A DNA stretch of 64,000 bases from Saprospiraceae bacterium (GCA_013001595.1 JABDMH010000066.1:1-64000); one strand, 5' to 3'; positions 53,808 through 63,852 are shown, numbered from the stretch's first letter. A program made the numbers and translations. The notes: generated from the sequence alone by a model not told the origin.

Positions 53808-54569
53808 TTAACATGTAAATAAGTCTTTCGCATTTCGAGTGGTGATCTGAGCCACCTCCTCCAGTTGCATCGCCAAGATGTCGGCCAGCTTTTCAGCAAC
53901 CAGCGCCACATAGCTGCTCTCATTACGCTTGCCCCGGTAAGGATGCGGTGTTAGGTACGGTGCGTCCGTTTCAAGAACGATGCTGTTCAGAGGAATACTT
54001 GGTGCAACTTTGTCTAGCCCCCCATTTTTAAAAGTGAGTACACCTCCAATACCCATCAGAAAAGACAGGTCCAAAATCCTTTGAATCTGCGTCGTATCAC
54101 CCGTGAAACAATGAAAGACACCCCTCAATCCCGGAAGTGCCAATTTTTCCAACTCCTCCAAAATATCGTCGATGGAATCGCGAGAGTGAATCACGATGGG
54201 CAATGCTAAGCTGTGTGCCCATTTGGTTTGCACGCGAAAAGCCTCTTTCTGCTCTTCAATGTGTGTTTTATCCCAATAATAATCCAACCCAATTTCACCC
54301 ACCGCTACATACGGTCGCTGAGAAAGATGCTGCTCAACCACCACCAGCTCCCGGTCGACGTCTTTGTCCACACTGCAAGGATGAAGGCCCATCATTGCTT
54401 TACATCGATCTGGATACGCACTCACCAAGGCATGCATCGCAGCTACCGTCTTACTGTCAATATTCGGCAGCAGGATTTGCTGCACTCCGGCAGTCTGGGC
54501 ACGATCCATTACCTCCGCCCGATCGTCATCAAACTGTTCGAGATAGAGGTGTGCATGGGTGTCAATCAT
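53808..54569 (-). CDS. tatD: TatD-family metal-dependent DNase/hydrolase
   Basis: A 253-residue TIM-barrel hydrolase. Metal ligands are MIDTHAHLYL (His5, His7), GEIGLDYYW (Glu), PIVIHSRDS (His), VFHCFTG (His) and LETDAPYLTP (Asp). Family members are 3'-5' exonucleases involved in DNA repair or decay, or D-aminoacyl-tRNA-type hydrolases. ATG at 54569 starts exactly at the conserved N-terminus; the frame extends 12 codons upstream through another ATG at 54581. Confidence 0.92.
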   Translation of the reverse strand: MIDTHAHLYLEQFDDDRAEVMDRAQTAGVQQILLPNIDSKTVAAMHALVSAYPDRCKAMMGLHPCSVDKDVDRELVVVEQHLSQRPYVAVGEIGLDYYWDKTHIEEQKEAFRVQTKWAHSLALPIVIHSRDSIDDILEELEKLALPGLRGVFHCFTGDTTQIQRILDLSFLMGIGGVLTFKNGGLDKVAPSIPLNSIVLETDAPYLTPHPYRGKRNESSYVALVAEKLADILAMQLEEVAQITTRNAKDLFTC

Positions 54570-54672
54570 TGTTGGTGGCATCAATTCAAGCTTTTGCAGG
54601 AACAAACCTATTTAATTTCGGCTGCATGCTGGTGCCACCAATGATTTTTTCATTTTGTAGTACCTTGGCCGC

Positions 54673-55446
54673 ATGAGAATCGGGCTATTGGTATGCATGA
54701 TATTGGGGATAATAATGACCTCAATACTACCCGCTGCCGCTCAGTGGAATGTCATTGCTGGATACGATATTTCTGGACTTCGCAATACCCAGATGAATGG
54801 CATCATCAATGACTATAATCTGAAACAGACATCAAGTTACCTAGAAATGAACCAGGTTTCCCTGGCTTTTAAGCAGGTGAAAGTATTACATGGTTTTGTG
54901 GCTGGATTCCGTTATGGGTATGATTGGGGTGGTTTGGAAATGACCTTTAGCCGACGATCTACTCGAAGGATTGGTGATGACTATAATGTTGTACTTGAAG
55001 TGGACGAAGAGAGTGAAGTCACCGATACCATTATAGGAATGACTTTCTTAAAGCCTACCAATTTTGGAGACGCGAATATAGACCTTCACTATCATATAAA
55101 AACCATTTCACTGACCAAGGAATTTGGGGGTGCTATTAGGATTGGAGGTGCTATTGATTACAATATCTATACTTACGAGGTGATTTATAAAGATCCACCG
55201 ATTACTAATAGACTTAAGAAAAATCAATACATCTGGGGTAGCAAAGTTTTCGTTGGTGCTCACTTGACCAACAGCACTAAAATGTCATTTAGCGTGCGTG
55301 CCTACTATCAATGGATATGGGGTGACAACTCTTTAAGTGAGTTTGAGACCGATTTTGATAAGACCAAAGCAGCTTGTACCTACTGTACCGAACGGCCTCA
55401 TTCCATCGGCCTAAGCATCATCATCAACAATGGACTACAGCCATAA
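54673..55446 (+). CDS. Probable outer-membrane beta-barrel protein, unknown
   Basis: A 257-residue exported protein (signal LLVCMILGIIMTSILPAAAQ). The mature part has alternating hydrophobic strands rich in aromatic residues and Gly (VAGFRYGYDWGGLEMTFSRRS, GGAIRIGGAIDYNIYTYEV, KMSFSVRAYYQWIWGD), as in small outer-membrane barrels. It does not end in a typical aromatic residue. No family recognised. Divergent from tatD, convergent with sucA. Confidence 0.6.
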   Translation: MRIGLLVCMILGIIMTSILPAAAQWNVIAGYDISGLRNTQMNGIINDYNLKQTSSYLEMNQVSLAFKQVKVLHGFVAGFRYGYDWGGLEMTFSRRSTRRIGDDYNVVLEVDEESEVTDTIIGMTFLKPTNFGDANIDLHYHIKTISLTKEFGGAIRIGGAIDYNIYTYEVIYKDPPITNRLKKNQYIWGSKVFVGAHLTNSTKMSFSVRAYYQWIWGDNSLSEFETDFDKTKAACTYCTERPHSIGLSIIINNGLQP

Positions 55447-55475
55447 GTGATCTGTAGACAATCTAATCGCACTCC

Positions 55476-58199
55476 CTACGCAAAAGCCTTGTCCACCAGC
55501 TCCGCTTGTTGATCGGCGTGCACCTTCTTATGCCCGGTTGCCGTGCTGGCGCTGCTCTTGCGAGAAATCAGCTGGATGTCCTGATTCTGATAAAACGCCC
55601 AGAAATACTGCCATGCACCCATATTGGAGGGTTCTTCTTGAACCCAAAAGGACGCCGCTTTCTTGTACTTTTTCGTGAGGTGCTCCATTTGTTGTAGTGG
55701 AAATGGATACAACTGCTCCAGACGCACGATGGCCACATCATCGCGCTTGCGCTCTAGCTTGGCTTCGATGAGATCATAGTATACCTTACCTGAACAGTAA
55801 AGGACCCGCTTCACTCCTCTGGCACTTGCATTCACGTCCGGATCATCGATCACCTCGTTAAAGGTGGAACCCGTGGTAAAGTCCTTTAGTTCAGACACGC
55901 AAAGTGGATGCCTAAGCAACGATTTCGGTGACATAATAATTAAGGGTTTTCTAAAAGGCCTGGCCAGCTGTCGGCGCAACACATGAAATAGATTCGCCGG
56001 TGTAGTACAGTTGGCTACCGTGATGTTAAATTCGGCAGCGGCTTGGAGGAATCGCTCCATCCGCGCACTGGAATGTTCAGGTCCCTGGCCTTCATACCCA
56101 TGTGGAAGCAACATCACCAATCCGTTCATACGATGCCACTTGCTTTCTGCGGCAGTGATGTACTGATCTACGATCACCTGGGCACTATTGTAGAAATCAC
56201 CAAACTGAGCTTCCCAAATAACCAGCGCATCTGGTGTGGCCATCGAATAACCATACTCGAATCCTAGCACACCAAACTCACTGAGCAAAGAATTGTATAT
56301 CAAAAACTCCCCTTGCTCATCCGCTAGGTCATTGAGTCGGTTGTATTCTTCATAGGTTTTGGCATCAAAAAAGACTGCATGTCGATGCGAGAATGTACCT
56401 CTTTTTACGTCCTGACCACTCATGCGCACATTCCTCTTGTCCAATAAGATGGATCCGTACGCCATGAGCTCGGCCATAGCCCAATCAATTTTGCCTTGGT
56501 CCCATAGTTTTTGCTTTGATTTAAGGAGGCGTTCCACCCCACGCAGTGGTGTAAAGCCATCGGGAATACTGAGCTGATGCTGAATCAACATCTTGGCCTT
56601 CTTGGCAGTAATGCCCGTTTTGGGTGACTCGAGAAAATCCTCAACATCAGCCAATTTTTTCATGCGGCGCCAAGCTTGTTCAGGTTTTTGATATTCATAA
56701 GGAAGGGGCTTTTCCTTGACCATATCTAGGCGTTTCTGCAATTCGTCCCAGAAGGCTGCTTCCAGTTCCGCTGCCAAATCTTTATTCACACTCCCTCCCT
56801 CACTTAACTTCTTGGCATAGATCTCACGTGGATTCGGATGTTCGTCAATGACTTCATACATCCTAGGTTGGGTAAATTTTGGATTGTCGCCTTCATTATG
56901 TCCATGCCGGCGATAACAGACCATATCGATAAAGACATCTGCATTAAAGGCTTGCCGATAATCCATTGCCAATTCTGCTGCAAATATCATGGCTTCCGGA
57001 TCATCTCCATTGACATGAAATACTGGTGCTTGAATCATGTTGGCCACTCCGGTACAATAGGTGGAACTGCGTGCATCATCAAAGTCAGTGGTAAAACCAA
57101 TCTGATTATTTATAATCAGGTGCATGGTACCGCCCACATGATATCCATCGAGCTGACTCATCTGAGCTGTTTCTGCCACCACTCCTTGACCGGCAATTGC
57201 CGCATCGCCATGGATTAATATCGGCAGGATGCGATCGTACTCATGATCATAGAGAATATCAGCTTTGGCCCGGGCAAATCCTTGCACTATCGGATCTACA
57301 GATTCGAGGTGCGAAGGGTTAGGTACGAGCTTTAGGTGAATGGTCTTACCATCGGACGTTTTGACCTGACTGGAAAATCCCAAGTGATACTTCACGTCAC
57401 CATCACCAAAAGTCAGATTAGGTACAGCGGTACCTTCAAACTCATTGAAGATCTGCTCATAGGTTTTTCCCATGATGTTGGCCAGTACATTCAGCCTACC
57501 TCGGTGTGCCATGCCGATCACTACTTCTTCCACCTTTTCTCGCACACCTTCATTGATGATGGCATCCAGGGCTGCGATCATGGTTTCTCCTCCTTCCAAT
57601 GAGAACCTTTTTTGGGCCAGGTATTTGGTGTTGAGAAATTTTTCAAAAACTACGGCACCATTGAGTTTTTGTAGGATGCGTTTTTTCTTTTCCAATGGTA
57701 GTCCGAAGTCGGGTGCAAGATTTCGTTCCTCGATGCGTTTTCTCAACCACATGCGCCGCTCCTTATCGGCTATATGTGCATATTCGAATCCAATGGTACC
57801 GGTATAAATCTTGTGCAGCTTGAAAAGGATCTCTTCCAATGTTGCCTTTTCCAACCCAATCTCTGATCCCGCATTAAATGTGCGTTTGAGATCTTCCTCG
57901 GAAAGATCATAGTCGGTAGGCGCAAGAAAGGGCTTACGGTCTTTGCGCTTCTTAATTGGATTGGTATCTGAAAGCAGATGGCCCCGAGTTCTAAATCCAT
58001 GGATGATGGATAAAACACTAAACTCCTTGGTTACATCTGCACCTGTGGCTAAAGCTGCTCCGCCGTTGGCGGCAAAATCAAATCCCTGGAAAAAGGTTCT
58101 CCATCCATCTTCAACATCAGAAGGATTTTGTCGAAAGCGGTGATACATCTGATCTATATAGGCGGAATCAGCATTAAAAACATGTGAGGCATCCTTCAT
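55476..58199 (-). CDS. sucA: 2-oxoglutarate dehydrogenase E1 component
   Basis: A 907-residue thiamine-diphosphate enzyme that decarboxylates 2-oxoglutarate in the TCA cycle. The N-terminal SAYIDQMYHRFRQNPSDVEDGWRTFF, HRGRLNVLANIMGK, HGDAAIAGQGVVAETAQMS and GTMHLIINNQIGFTTD are diagnostic, and the transketolase-like half contains LPHGYEGQGPEHSSARMERFLQ. The length matches the family. sucB, usually adjacent, is not in this window. The ATG at 58199 directly precedes the conserved first helix. Confidence 0.96.
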   Translation of the reverse strand: MKDASHVFNADSAYIDQMYHRFRQNPSDVEDGWRTFFQGFDFAANGGAALATGADVTKEFSVLSIIHGFRTRGHLLSDTNPIKKRKDRKPFLAPTDYDLSEEDLKRTFNAGSEIGLEKATLEEILFKLHKIYTGTIGFEYAHIADKERRMWLRKRIEERNLAPDFGLPLEKKKRILQKLNGAVVFEKFLNTKYLAQKRFSLEGGETMIAALDAIINEGVREKVEEVVIGMAHRGRLNVLANIMGKTYEQIFNEFEGTAVPNLTFGDGDVKYHLGFSSQVKTSDGKTIHLKLVPNPSHLESVDPIVQGFARAKADILYDHEYDRILPILIHGDAAIAGQGVVAETAQMSQLDGYHVGGTMHLIINNQIGFTTDFDDARSSTYCTGVANMIQAPVFHVNGDDPEAMIFAAELAMDYRQAFNADVFIDMVCYRRHGHNEGDNPKFTQPRMYEVIDEHPNPREIYAKKLSEGGSVNKDLAAELEAAFWDELQKRLDMVKEKPLPYEYQKPEQAWRRMKKLADVEDFLESPKTGITAKKAKMLIQHQLSIPDGFTPLRGVERLLKSKQKLWDQGKIDWAMAELMAYGSILLDKRNVRMSGQDVKRGTFSHRHAVFFDAKTYEEYNRLNDLADEQGEFLIYNSLLSEFGVLGFEYGYSMATPDALVIWEAQFGDFYNSAQVIVDQYITAAESKWHRMNGLVMLLPHGYEGQGPEHSSARMERFLQAAAEFNITVANCTTPANLFHVLRRQLARPFRKPLIIMSPKSLLRHPLCVSELKDFTTGSTFNEVIDDPDVNASARGVKRVLYCSGKVYYDLIEAKLERKRDDVAIVRLEQLYPFPLQQMEHLTKKYKKAASFWVQEEPSNMGAWQYFWAFYQNQDIQLISRKSSASTATGHKKVHADQQAELVDKAFA

Positions 58200-58314
58200 C
58201 TGGCACGAATTTTACTGGTAATCTTGTTAGATAACGCAAATATCGAGGTTTTTGTGCACCTTTTGATCCTTTGTGCGTGTTGATTGTTTGTACTAACTCA
58301 AGGAATGTATAACT

Positions 58315-58515
58315 ATGAGAAAATGGACAGGATTATTGGCTTTGATTTGCCTTTTGGGCACGAGTGTAGGCTCAAGTAGTTGCGCTAAAAGTGGGTGCCC
58401 GGCTGAAATCCAGTATAAAAAGAAAAAGAAAAATAAGAAGAGCCTTTCCAAGTCGAGCAAGACCAATCTCTGGTCAAAAAAGATGCGCAAGAAAGTCAGG
58501 AATCCAAAATTCTGA
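58315..58515 (+). CDS. Small basic lipoprotein, unknown
   Basis: A 66-residue protein with a lipoprotein-like signal (LLALICLLGTSVGSSSC, Cys23). The mature tail is short and very basic (KKKKKNKKSL...LWSKKMRKK) with a CAKSGCPAE start. Similar tiny proteins appear in other Bacteroidota as far as I recall, with no known role. Its divergent neighbour is sucA. Confidence 0.55.
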   Translation: MRKWTGLLALICLLGTSVGSSSCAKSGCPAEIQYKKKKKNKKSLSKSSKTNLWSKKMRKKVRNPKF

Positions 58516-58537
58516 ATCTAAACGGGGTCTTTCGCTA

Positions 58538-59710
58538 CTAATCCTGAGGATTCAAATTGCGTTTGATTTCATCTCCACTTAGCTGAAGAAGCGTAATTAA
58601 TAAGAAAATAGTCAGTCCAGGGAAGATTGCCAACCACCATGCTTTGGTATTGCTTTTTGCCTGACTTAATAACTTGCCCCAGGTTATTTCCTCAGGAGGC
58701 ACTCCAATGCCAAGGAATGAAAGTGTCGATTCCAGTAATACGACAGAAGCGATCCCAAAAGCAAAAATAACCAATAGTGGTCCTAGAGCCTGTGGCAAAA
58801 TGTACTGTAACATGATCTTAACATGGCTCAAACCACTTATGCGGGCAGCTTGTACGTAAGGAAGATTTCGAATATTTAAGACCTCTCCTCGCATGAAGCG
58901 AGCCACCGTGGTCCACTTCAGCAAGCCAATGATGACAGCCAGCTGCCAAAGTGTGGGATTAGAAAGAAGCGCAGTTAAGGCCAGGAGGATCATTAAAGCA
59001 GGAACCGCATGAAACAATTCAATGCTCTTCAATACGGCATCATCCAAAGGCATACGGACACCATGACCTTTTGTTGATCTGCTTAATACAAAAGGTAGAA
59101 GCAACAATAGCAGCGACAGGCATAAGATCCATATCCAGCCCGCCACCAAATCATTGGCAAAAAGAAATCCTGCATACAAGCAAAACAGGAGCCAAACAAT
59201 AAATGGCCACGTCCTTCTGATCCGCGCCGCATTACCCCAATATCCTGCTAGCATGCCAATAGTTACACCAAGACATCCTGCGATAAACATAGCAAACAGT
59301 GCCACTAGGAGGGATTTACGAAATCCGTACACCATGCATGCGGCCACATCTCTCCCTATGCGATCTGTACCTAACAGATGATAAACATTGCGACCGTACT
59401 TCAATGAGGAGGTGAGGGGTGGCTCATAGCGATTCAAACCCTCTGAGGGATCTGTCGAGAAAGGTATCAAAGGTAAGATCAATACTTCAGCAATGGAATA
59501 ATTAAGGGTATCCTGAGTGGTTCCTTGGCCTGTCAGGCTTTCTAGAACAGGCCAATGATTTTGCCCATTTATTCTTGCATATAACGGTCGGTCATTGGCG
59601 ATGAAATCTGCAAAAATGGCCAACAAAAACATGCCACACATAGCCAAGGCAATCCAAAATCCAGTGGCACGGACATGGAGCTTCCACTTATATGTTGGCC
59701 CCCTCATCAT
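58538..59710 (-). CDS. Oligopeptide/dipeptide-type ABC permease (OppC/DppC-like)
   Basis: A 390-residue inner-membrane permease, longer than the usual ~300. GTDRIGRDVAACMVYG and the ATPase-docking loop VQAARISGLSHVKIMLQYILPQA identify the family. An insertion with two extra hydrophobic segments (FIVWLLFCLYAGFLFANDL, WIWILCLSLLLLLLPFVL) lies in the middle. It overlaps the partner permease stop by 4 bases (ATGA). It would import peptides with the binding protein upstream. Confidence 0.88.
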   Translation of the reverse strand: MMRGPTYKWKLHVRATGFWIALAMCGMFLLAIFADFIANDRPLYARINGQNHWPVLESLTGQGTTQDTLNYSIAEVLILPLIPFSTDPSEGLNRYEPPLTSSLKYGRNVYHLLGTDRIGRDVAACMVYGFRKSLLVALFAMFIAGCLGVTIGMLAGYWGNAARIRRTWPFIVWLLFCLYAGFLFANDLVAGWIWILCLSLLLLLLPFVLSRSTKGHGVRMPLDDAVLKSIELFHAVPALMILLALTALLSNPTLWQLAVIIGLLKWTTVARFMRGEVLNIRNLPYVQAARISGLSHVKIMLQYILPQALGPLLVIFAFGIASVVLLESTLSFLGIGVPPEEITWGKLLSQAKSNTKAWWLAIFPGLTIFLLITLLQLSGDEIKRNLNPQD

Positions 59711-61095
59711 AGCGATACCCTTGGATCAACCCATTTGTAGAGCACATCACTGACCAATGTCCCAATCATAGTCAGCACACCTGAGATCAAGACCACACCA
59801 ATGACGACTGACCAATCATTACCAAAAATGGCATCAAACATCAGCCGACCCATACCGGGAACATTGCAGATTACCTCCACAACCAATGAACCTCCGATTG
59901 CTGCTGGTATCAACGTACCTAGCATGGTGATCAAGGGACTGCTGGCATTGCGAAAGACATGCTTCCAAAAGATACGTCGCTCTCCAATACCAAAAGCTCT
60001 TGCGTGCCAAACATAGCTTTTCCCCTTCTCTGCTACCATACTGCTCCTCATTTGCCGACTTACAAAAGCCAATAAGTGAACGCTGAGTGCTATGACAGGA
60101 ATGAATAATTGAGTTACATTTCCCCCGATCATACTCATAAATGAACCATTCGAAGACGTATGCCAGATCCCAGTGGCCGGAAAAATATTGGTCCAACTTC
60201 CATATTCACTGGTAGAAAAGAAGACCACCAAAACCGTAGCAAGCCAAAAGATTGGAATCGCATATAAAATGTACATCGCAAATTGAAAGACACGATCCCA
60301 ACTACCACCCTTCCACCCAGCATATGTACCCAACAAAATACCCAATCCATAGGCTAGCATGAGAGAGATCAAATTGAGGAGCAGCGTCCATCTCAAAGCC
60401 AACAAGATCTTTGTCCAAGCACTGCGTCCATCGACTAAAGAAGGACCAAGGTCAAGGGTAACCACAGCACTCAACCAATGATGATATTGATTGTCACTTC
60501 CATGCCAGATTATCTGTGGTAAAAACTGCTGCCACTTAGTACCACCATTAGCATTCAAGGCTTTGCTAGTAGTCCGGATCTCCTTGGCAGCCTGTTGAAA
60601 ACGTGGTGCCAGAGAAAGGTCGGACATAAGCACTTGAGCATGCTCCATCAACACTTTGGGATCGGCTGGCCATTGTGACAAGGTAATCAACGCCAATCTG
60701 GACTCAGATTGAAGCGTACTATCTGGCTCAATGTCTTGAAGCTCATTTACCCGTTTAACCAGTGACTGGATCTTATCCCAGGATACATTTTCTTTTAGCA
60801 GCTCAAGTGCAAATTTCTGTTCGAAGGGTGGGAGCTCGTACAATTGCCGGTCGTAAGTTGCTGGCAGAATGGAGAAGTAAAAATTTGGTCTGTCTAAACC
60901 CAGTTGCGCAGATTTTTGTGCATACTGCCGACTCGACACTGAAAAGTCTGCGGAAGAAAAAAGCTCACTCTGCTCCTTCATGGCAGCAAGTACCGGATCT
61001 CCGGGAACCATTTTGCTCAATATGAATAGTGAGGAGACAAGTATCCATAGTCCTGGAAACACCAATGCCATTCTCCGCACTACATAGCGTAACAT
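59707..61095 (-). CDS. Oligopeptide/dipeptide-type ABC permease (OppB/DppB-like)
   Basis: A 462-residue permease; typical members have 310-340 residues. The first helix (10-30, LVFPGLWILVSSLFILSKMVPGDP) and the later core with the docking loop WHARAFGIGERRIFWKHVFRNA and GSLVVEVICNVPGMGRL are normal. About 130 extra residues (roughly 75-205) form a soluble, helix-rich insertion after LGLDRP, presumably in the periplasm. Starts one base after the binding-protein stop. Confidence 0.88.
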   Translation of the reverse strand: MLRYVVRRMALVFPGLWILVSSLFILSKMVPGDPVLAAMKEQSELFSSADFSVSSRQYAQKSAQLGLDRPNFYFSILPATYDRQLYELPPFEQKFALELLKENVSWDKIQSLVKRVNELQDIEPDSTLQSESRLALITLSQWPADPKVLMEHAQVLMSDLSLAPRFQQAAKEIRTTSKALNANGGTKWQQFLPQIIWHGSDNQYHHWLSAVVTLDLGPSLVDGRSAWTKILLALRWTLLLNLISLMLAYGLGILLGTYAGWKGGSWDRVFQFAMYILYAIPIFWLATVLVVFFSTSEYGSWTNIFPATGIWHTSSNGSFMSMIGGNVTQLFIPVIALSVHLLAFVSRQMRSSMVAEKGKSYVWHARAFGIGERRIFWKHVFRNASSPLITMLGTLIPAAIGGSLVVEVICNVPGMGRLMFDAIFGNDWSVVIGVVLISGVLTMIGTLVSDVLYKWVDPRVSL

Positions 61096-61096
61096 A

Positions 61097-62902
61097 CTAT
61101 CTCAACGTAGTCAAATTTTCGAAGTATCCAGGCCTCATCGTGCTGATTGTCATATTAAGATCTGACCTTGCTGCAATCTTCATTTTGGGTGCCAGTAAGA
61201 AAAGTGCCGGCTGCTGTTGATAAATGATCTCTTGAAGACGAAGAAATAGCCCATCACGGTCCTTTCTGTCCAAGGACTTTCGCAAATCAACGATCACCTG
61301 ATCCAATTCTGCATGACGAATCCTTGTTAGGTTTGATCCTTCCGGATGTGCATTGTCTGAGTGCCAAAAATTATACGGATCAGAATCTCCCACCGATTGT
61401 ATCAATACCATTGCAGCCATTTCATAGTCTCCTTTACGCACCATAGGCAGATACACAGTGGGACTCTGGGGCACGATCTCAATATTCATACCCAGCTTCC
61501 TCGCTTGCAGCTGCATCAAGACGGCAATATCTTGGGATAAGGCTGACTGAGAGGTAAAAATTCGCAAAGTCAATGGGGTCATTTTAGCGTCAATGTTCTT
61601 ATCTAAAATCCCATCTTCATCATGATCTAGCCAACCAGCTGCAGCCAGCAAGGCGCCGGCTGAATCGAGATTAAGTGAAATCGGTAGCAGCGTTGAGTTA
61701 TAGTAAGATATTGATGGGTTTATTGGTCCGACAATTGGCAATGCCTGACCATAAAACATTTTGTCGATGATTTGCTCAATATCTATTAGATGGGAAATGG
61801 CCCTGCGAACTCGCACGTCAGATAAAATGGGGTGGTCGTTGTTATAGACAATAGCATAGTACTGAAGAATGGCGGGGGCATAAGTCTGCAAGGTTTTGAG
61901 ATCCGAGGCCTGATTCAATTCGTCAAATTGCTCGGGAGTCAGATTAGCCATGATGTCAAGTTTGCCATCCTTAAGGCTGGTAAAGGCCGTTTGCTCATCA
62001 GATATCACATAGTAAATAAGTCGATCTGGGACAGCCTCAAGAAGCGGATGTCTTACATCAAGGTTATCTGCCCAATAATCAATCTTTTTATCTAACATAA
62101 TCTGTTGACCCGCTGTCCATTCTACCAGCCGATAGGGCCCACAGCCTTCCACCTTCTCTCGAGAGTACGATGCACTGTTAAATTGCTGTGCAAAATCACG
62201 GAGTTTCGTATCGATGTGGGGATCGACCTGAGAAGGATTCAACCCTTTTAATGTCCTAAACTCCATCTTCGTTAGTAAAGAATCCGGATCATAAATGTGT
62301 TCGGGATATACGTTGAACCCACAGACGATTTCTTCGCCCCGCATATAGGGTTGGTCAACAAATACAGTGATGTGCTTAGGGTTTTCAACGTCAACGCAAA
62401 TGCTATCAATCACCTCTAAATATGATGCCCAGCGATTGTTAGTCAGATTGGGCACAAAAGCCAGCTTGTTTGTAAACAGGTAATCGTACCCAGTAACGGG
62501 AGAGCCATCATCCCATCGAGCCTCTTCCAAGATATGCATATCGTATCTAGTCTGCCCCTGCTGAGGTCCTGATTTTACGACTTCGATATCAGGTCTAGCT
62601 TCTAGTAACATGGGCTCGAGTTCCAATGTATTTGGATTATATTCCTCTAAAGGACAAAGAATGAGTCTTTCAATTTGTCTAGCAGTAAGCTGTTGAGAAA
62701 GTATGGGATTTAGGTAATCTGGCTCAGTTTTGAGATTGATCCGTAGGAGAAAAAAGTGCTCATCGGATTCCTGGTCCACCGAACACCCTGCAAATAAAAA
62801 CACGAAAATCAGCGCTAAAGAACTAAAAGTTCTTTGGCATGTTGTAGCAACTGTTGATTTTAACACCAACCCGAGGAAGGCGCATAAAGGTAGCGGGTTC
62901 AT
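61097..62902 (-). CDS. ABC transporter solute-binding lipoprotein, family 5 (OppA/DppA-like)
   Basis: A 601-residue binding lipoprotein: SSLALIFVFLFAGC, Cys40, then TEPDYLNPILSQQLTARQIERLI and the family-5 core (DIMANLTPEQFDELN, SDVRVRRAISHLIDIEQII). It would capture peptides or similar solutes for the two permeases that follow without gap. The hydrophobic signal starts late; a GTG at 62866 (residue 13) would give a more usual signal peptide and leave room for promoters between the divergent genes. Confidence 0.88.
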   Translation of the reverse strand: MNPLPLCAFLGLVLKSTVATTCQRTFSSLALIFVFLFAGCSVDQESDEHFFLLRINLKTEPDYLNPILSQQLTARQIERLILCPLEEYNPNTLELEPMLLEARPDIEVVKSGPQQGQTRYDMHILEEARWDDGSPVTGYDYLFTNKLAFVPNLTNNRWASYLEVIDSICVDVENPKHITVFVDQPYMRGEEIVCGFNVYPEHIYDPDSLLTKMEFRTLKGLNPSQVDPHIDTKLRDFAQQFNSASYSREKVEGCGPYRLVEWTAGQQIMLDKKIDYWADNLDVRHPLLEAVPDRLIYYVISDEQTAFTSLKDGKLDIMANLTPEQFDELNQASDLKTLQTYAPAILQYYAIVYNNDHPILSDVRVRRAISHLIDIEQIIDKMFYGQALPIVGPINPSISYYNSTLLPISLNLDSAGALLAAAGWLDHDEDGILDKNIDAKMTPLTLRIFTSQSALSQDIAVLMQLQARKLGMNIEIVPQSPTVYLPMVRKGDYEMAAMVLIQSVGDSDPYNFWHSDNAHPEGSNLTRIRHAELDQVIVDLRKSLDRKDRDGLFLRLQEIIYQQQPALFLLAPKMKIAARSDLNMTISTMRPGYFENLTTLR

Positions 62903-62914
62903 TGTTAATAAATT

Positions 62915-62929
62915 TAGGAAGAAGATTTG
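62915..62929 (+). promoter_or_regulatory. Ribosome-binding sequence deciding a TTG start
   Basis: AGGAAGAAGA at 62916-62925 lies directly before TTG at 62927. An in-frame TAG at 62915-62917 excludes any earlier start, and no ATG precedes the nucleotide-binding GGSGLIG motif, so TTG is the only sensible start. Confidence 0.6.
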
Positions 62930-63841
62930 ACTAAGACGATCTTAATCTCCGGTGGCTCCGGATTAATTGGCCAAAGACTCACGGAAAGACTCCTTCACTT
63001 GGGTCATAGTGTACGTATTCTAAGTCGTCATCAATCTCATGATTTAGCTGGCACTGTATATCAGTGGGACTTGGAAAAGGGTTGGATTGACCCGAGTGCG
63101 TTAAAGGATCTGGACATTGTAATCAACCTAGCCGGTGCCGGTATAGCGGATCGGAGATGGACCAGCCGCCGCAAAGAAGTTTTACGTCATAGTAGGCTGG
63201 CGGGCAATGAATTATTGCTCAGAGAATTGTCTACACACAACATCAAACCCGAACTTTATTTGGGAGCCTCCGCCATAGGTATTTACGGTAATCGTGGATC
63301 AGAACTGTTAGATGAATCGTCGGATTCTGGTTCATCCGCAGACTTTCTGGTAGAGCTATGTGAGGCTTGGGAGCGCAGTCAGTCTGCCTTCGGTCGCATT
63401 TGTAAGCGAGTGGTGTCTGTCAGGATCGGACTTGTACTGAGCATGGACGGAGGAGCACTGCCTCCACTGTACAAATCAATCATCTTGGGCATCGGTGCGA
63501 TTTTAGGAAGTGGACAACAATACATGTCTTGGATTCATATAAACGACCTCGTAGAGACCTTTATTCATGCCATTGAGCATAAAGAGGTGGAAGGTATTGT
63601 CAATGGTACGGCTCCTCAACCGGGTACACATAGCTCATTTATTCGTACACTGGTACAGATGAAGGGTGGACTGGGTTTAACTTTTAAGATACCGGCGGTG
63701 ATATTAAGAGCTATAATGGGTGACATGTCGCAAATCCTATTGGATGGTGCGCGAGTGGTCTCCACCAAAATGCCTAGAACCGACTTTACTTACCAATATG
63801 GAGATTTGGAATCAGCCCTACAAAATTTGATCTCGAAATAG
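62927..63841 (+). CDS. TIGR01777-family NAD(P)-binding epimerase-like protein
   Basis: A 304-residue SDR-type protein (YfcH/TIGR01777 group). The nucleotide-binding motif GGSGLIG (9-15), DIVINLAGAGIADRRWTSRRKE, the ASAIGIYGNRG segment with its Tyr, and the C-terminal DUF1731-like region (GDMSQILLDGARVVSTKM...F.Y) are all present. The precise substrate of the family is not known. Starts with TTG (see the ribosome-binding entry). Divergent from the ABC operon, with 24 bases between the two start codons as annotated. Confidence 0.88.
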   Translation: MTKTILISGGSGLIGQRLTERLLHLGHSVRILSRHQSHDLAGTVYQWDLEKGWIDPSALKDLDIVINLAGAGIADRRWTSRRKEVLRHSRLAGNELLLRELSTHNIKPELYLGASAIGIYGNRGSELLDESSDSGSSADFLVELCEAWERSQSAFGRICKRVVSVRIGLVLSMDGGALPPLYKSIILGIGAILGSGQQYMSWIHINDLVETFIHAIEHKEVEGIVNGTAPQPGTHSSFIRTLVQMKGGLGLTFKIPAVILRAIMGDMSQILLDGARVVSTKMPRTDFTYQYGDLESALQNLISK

Positions 63842-63852
63842 TAAATCGACGG

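Noticed and set aside
54137..54676. 179-residue plus-strand frame over tatD
   Set aside because: Antisense to a gene with complete TatD metal ligands; no support of its own.
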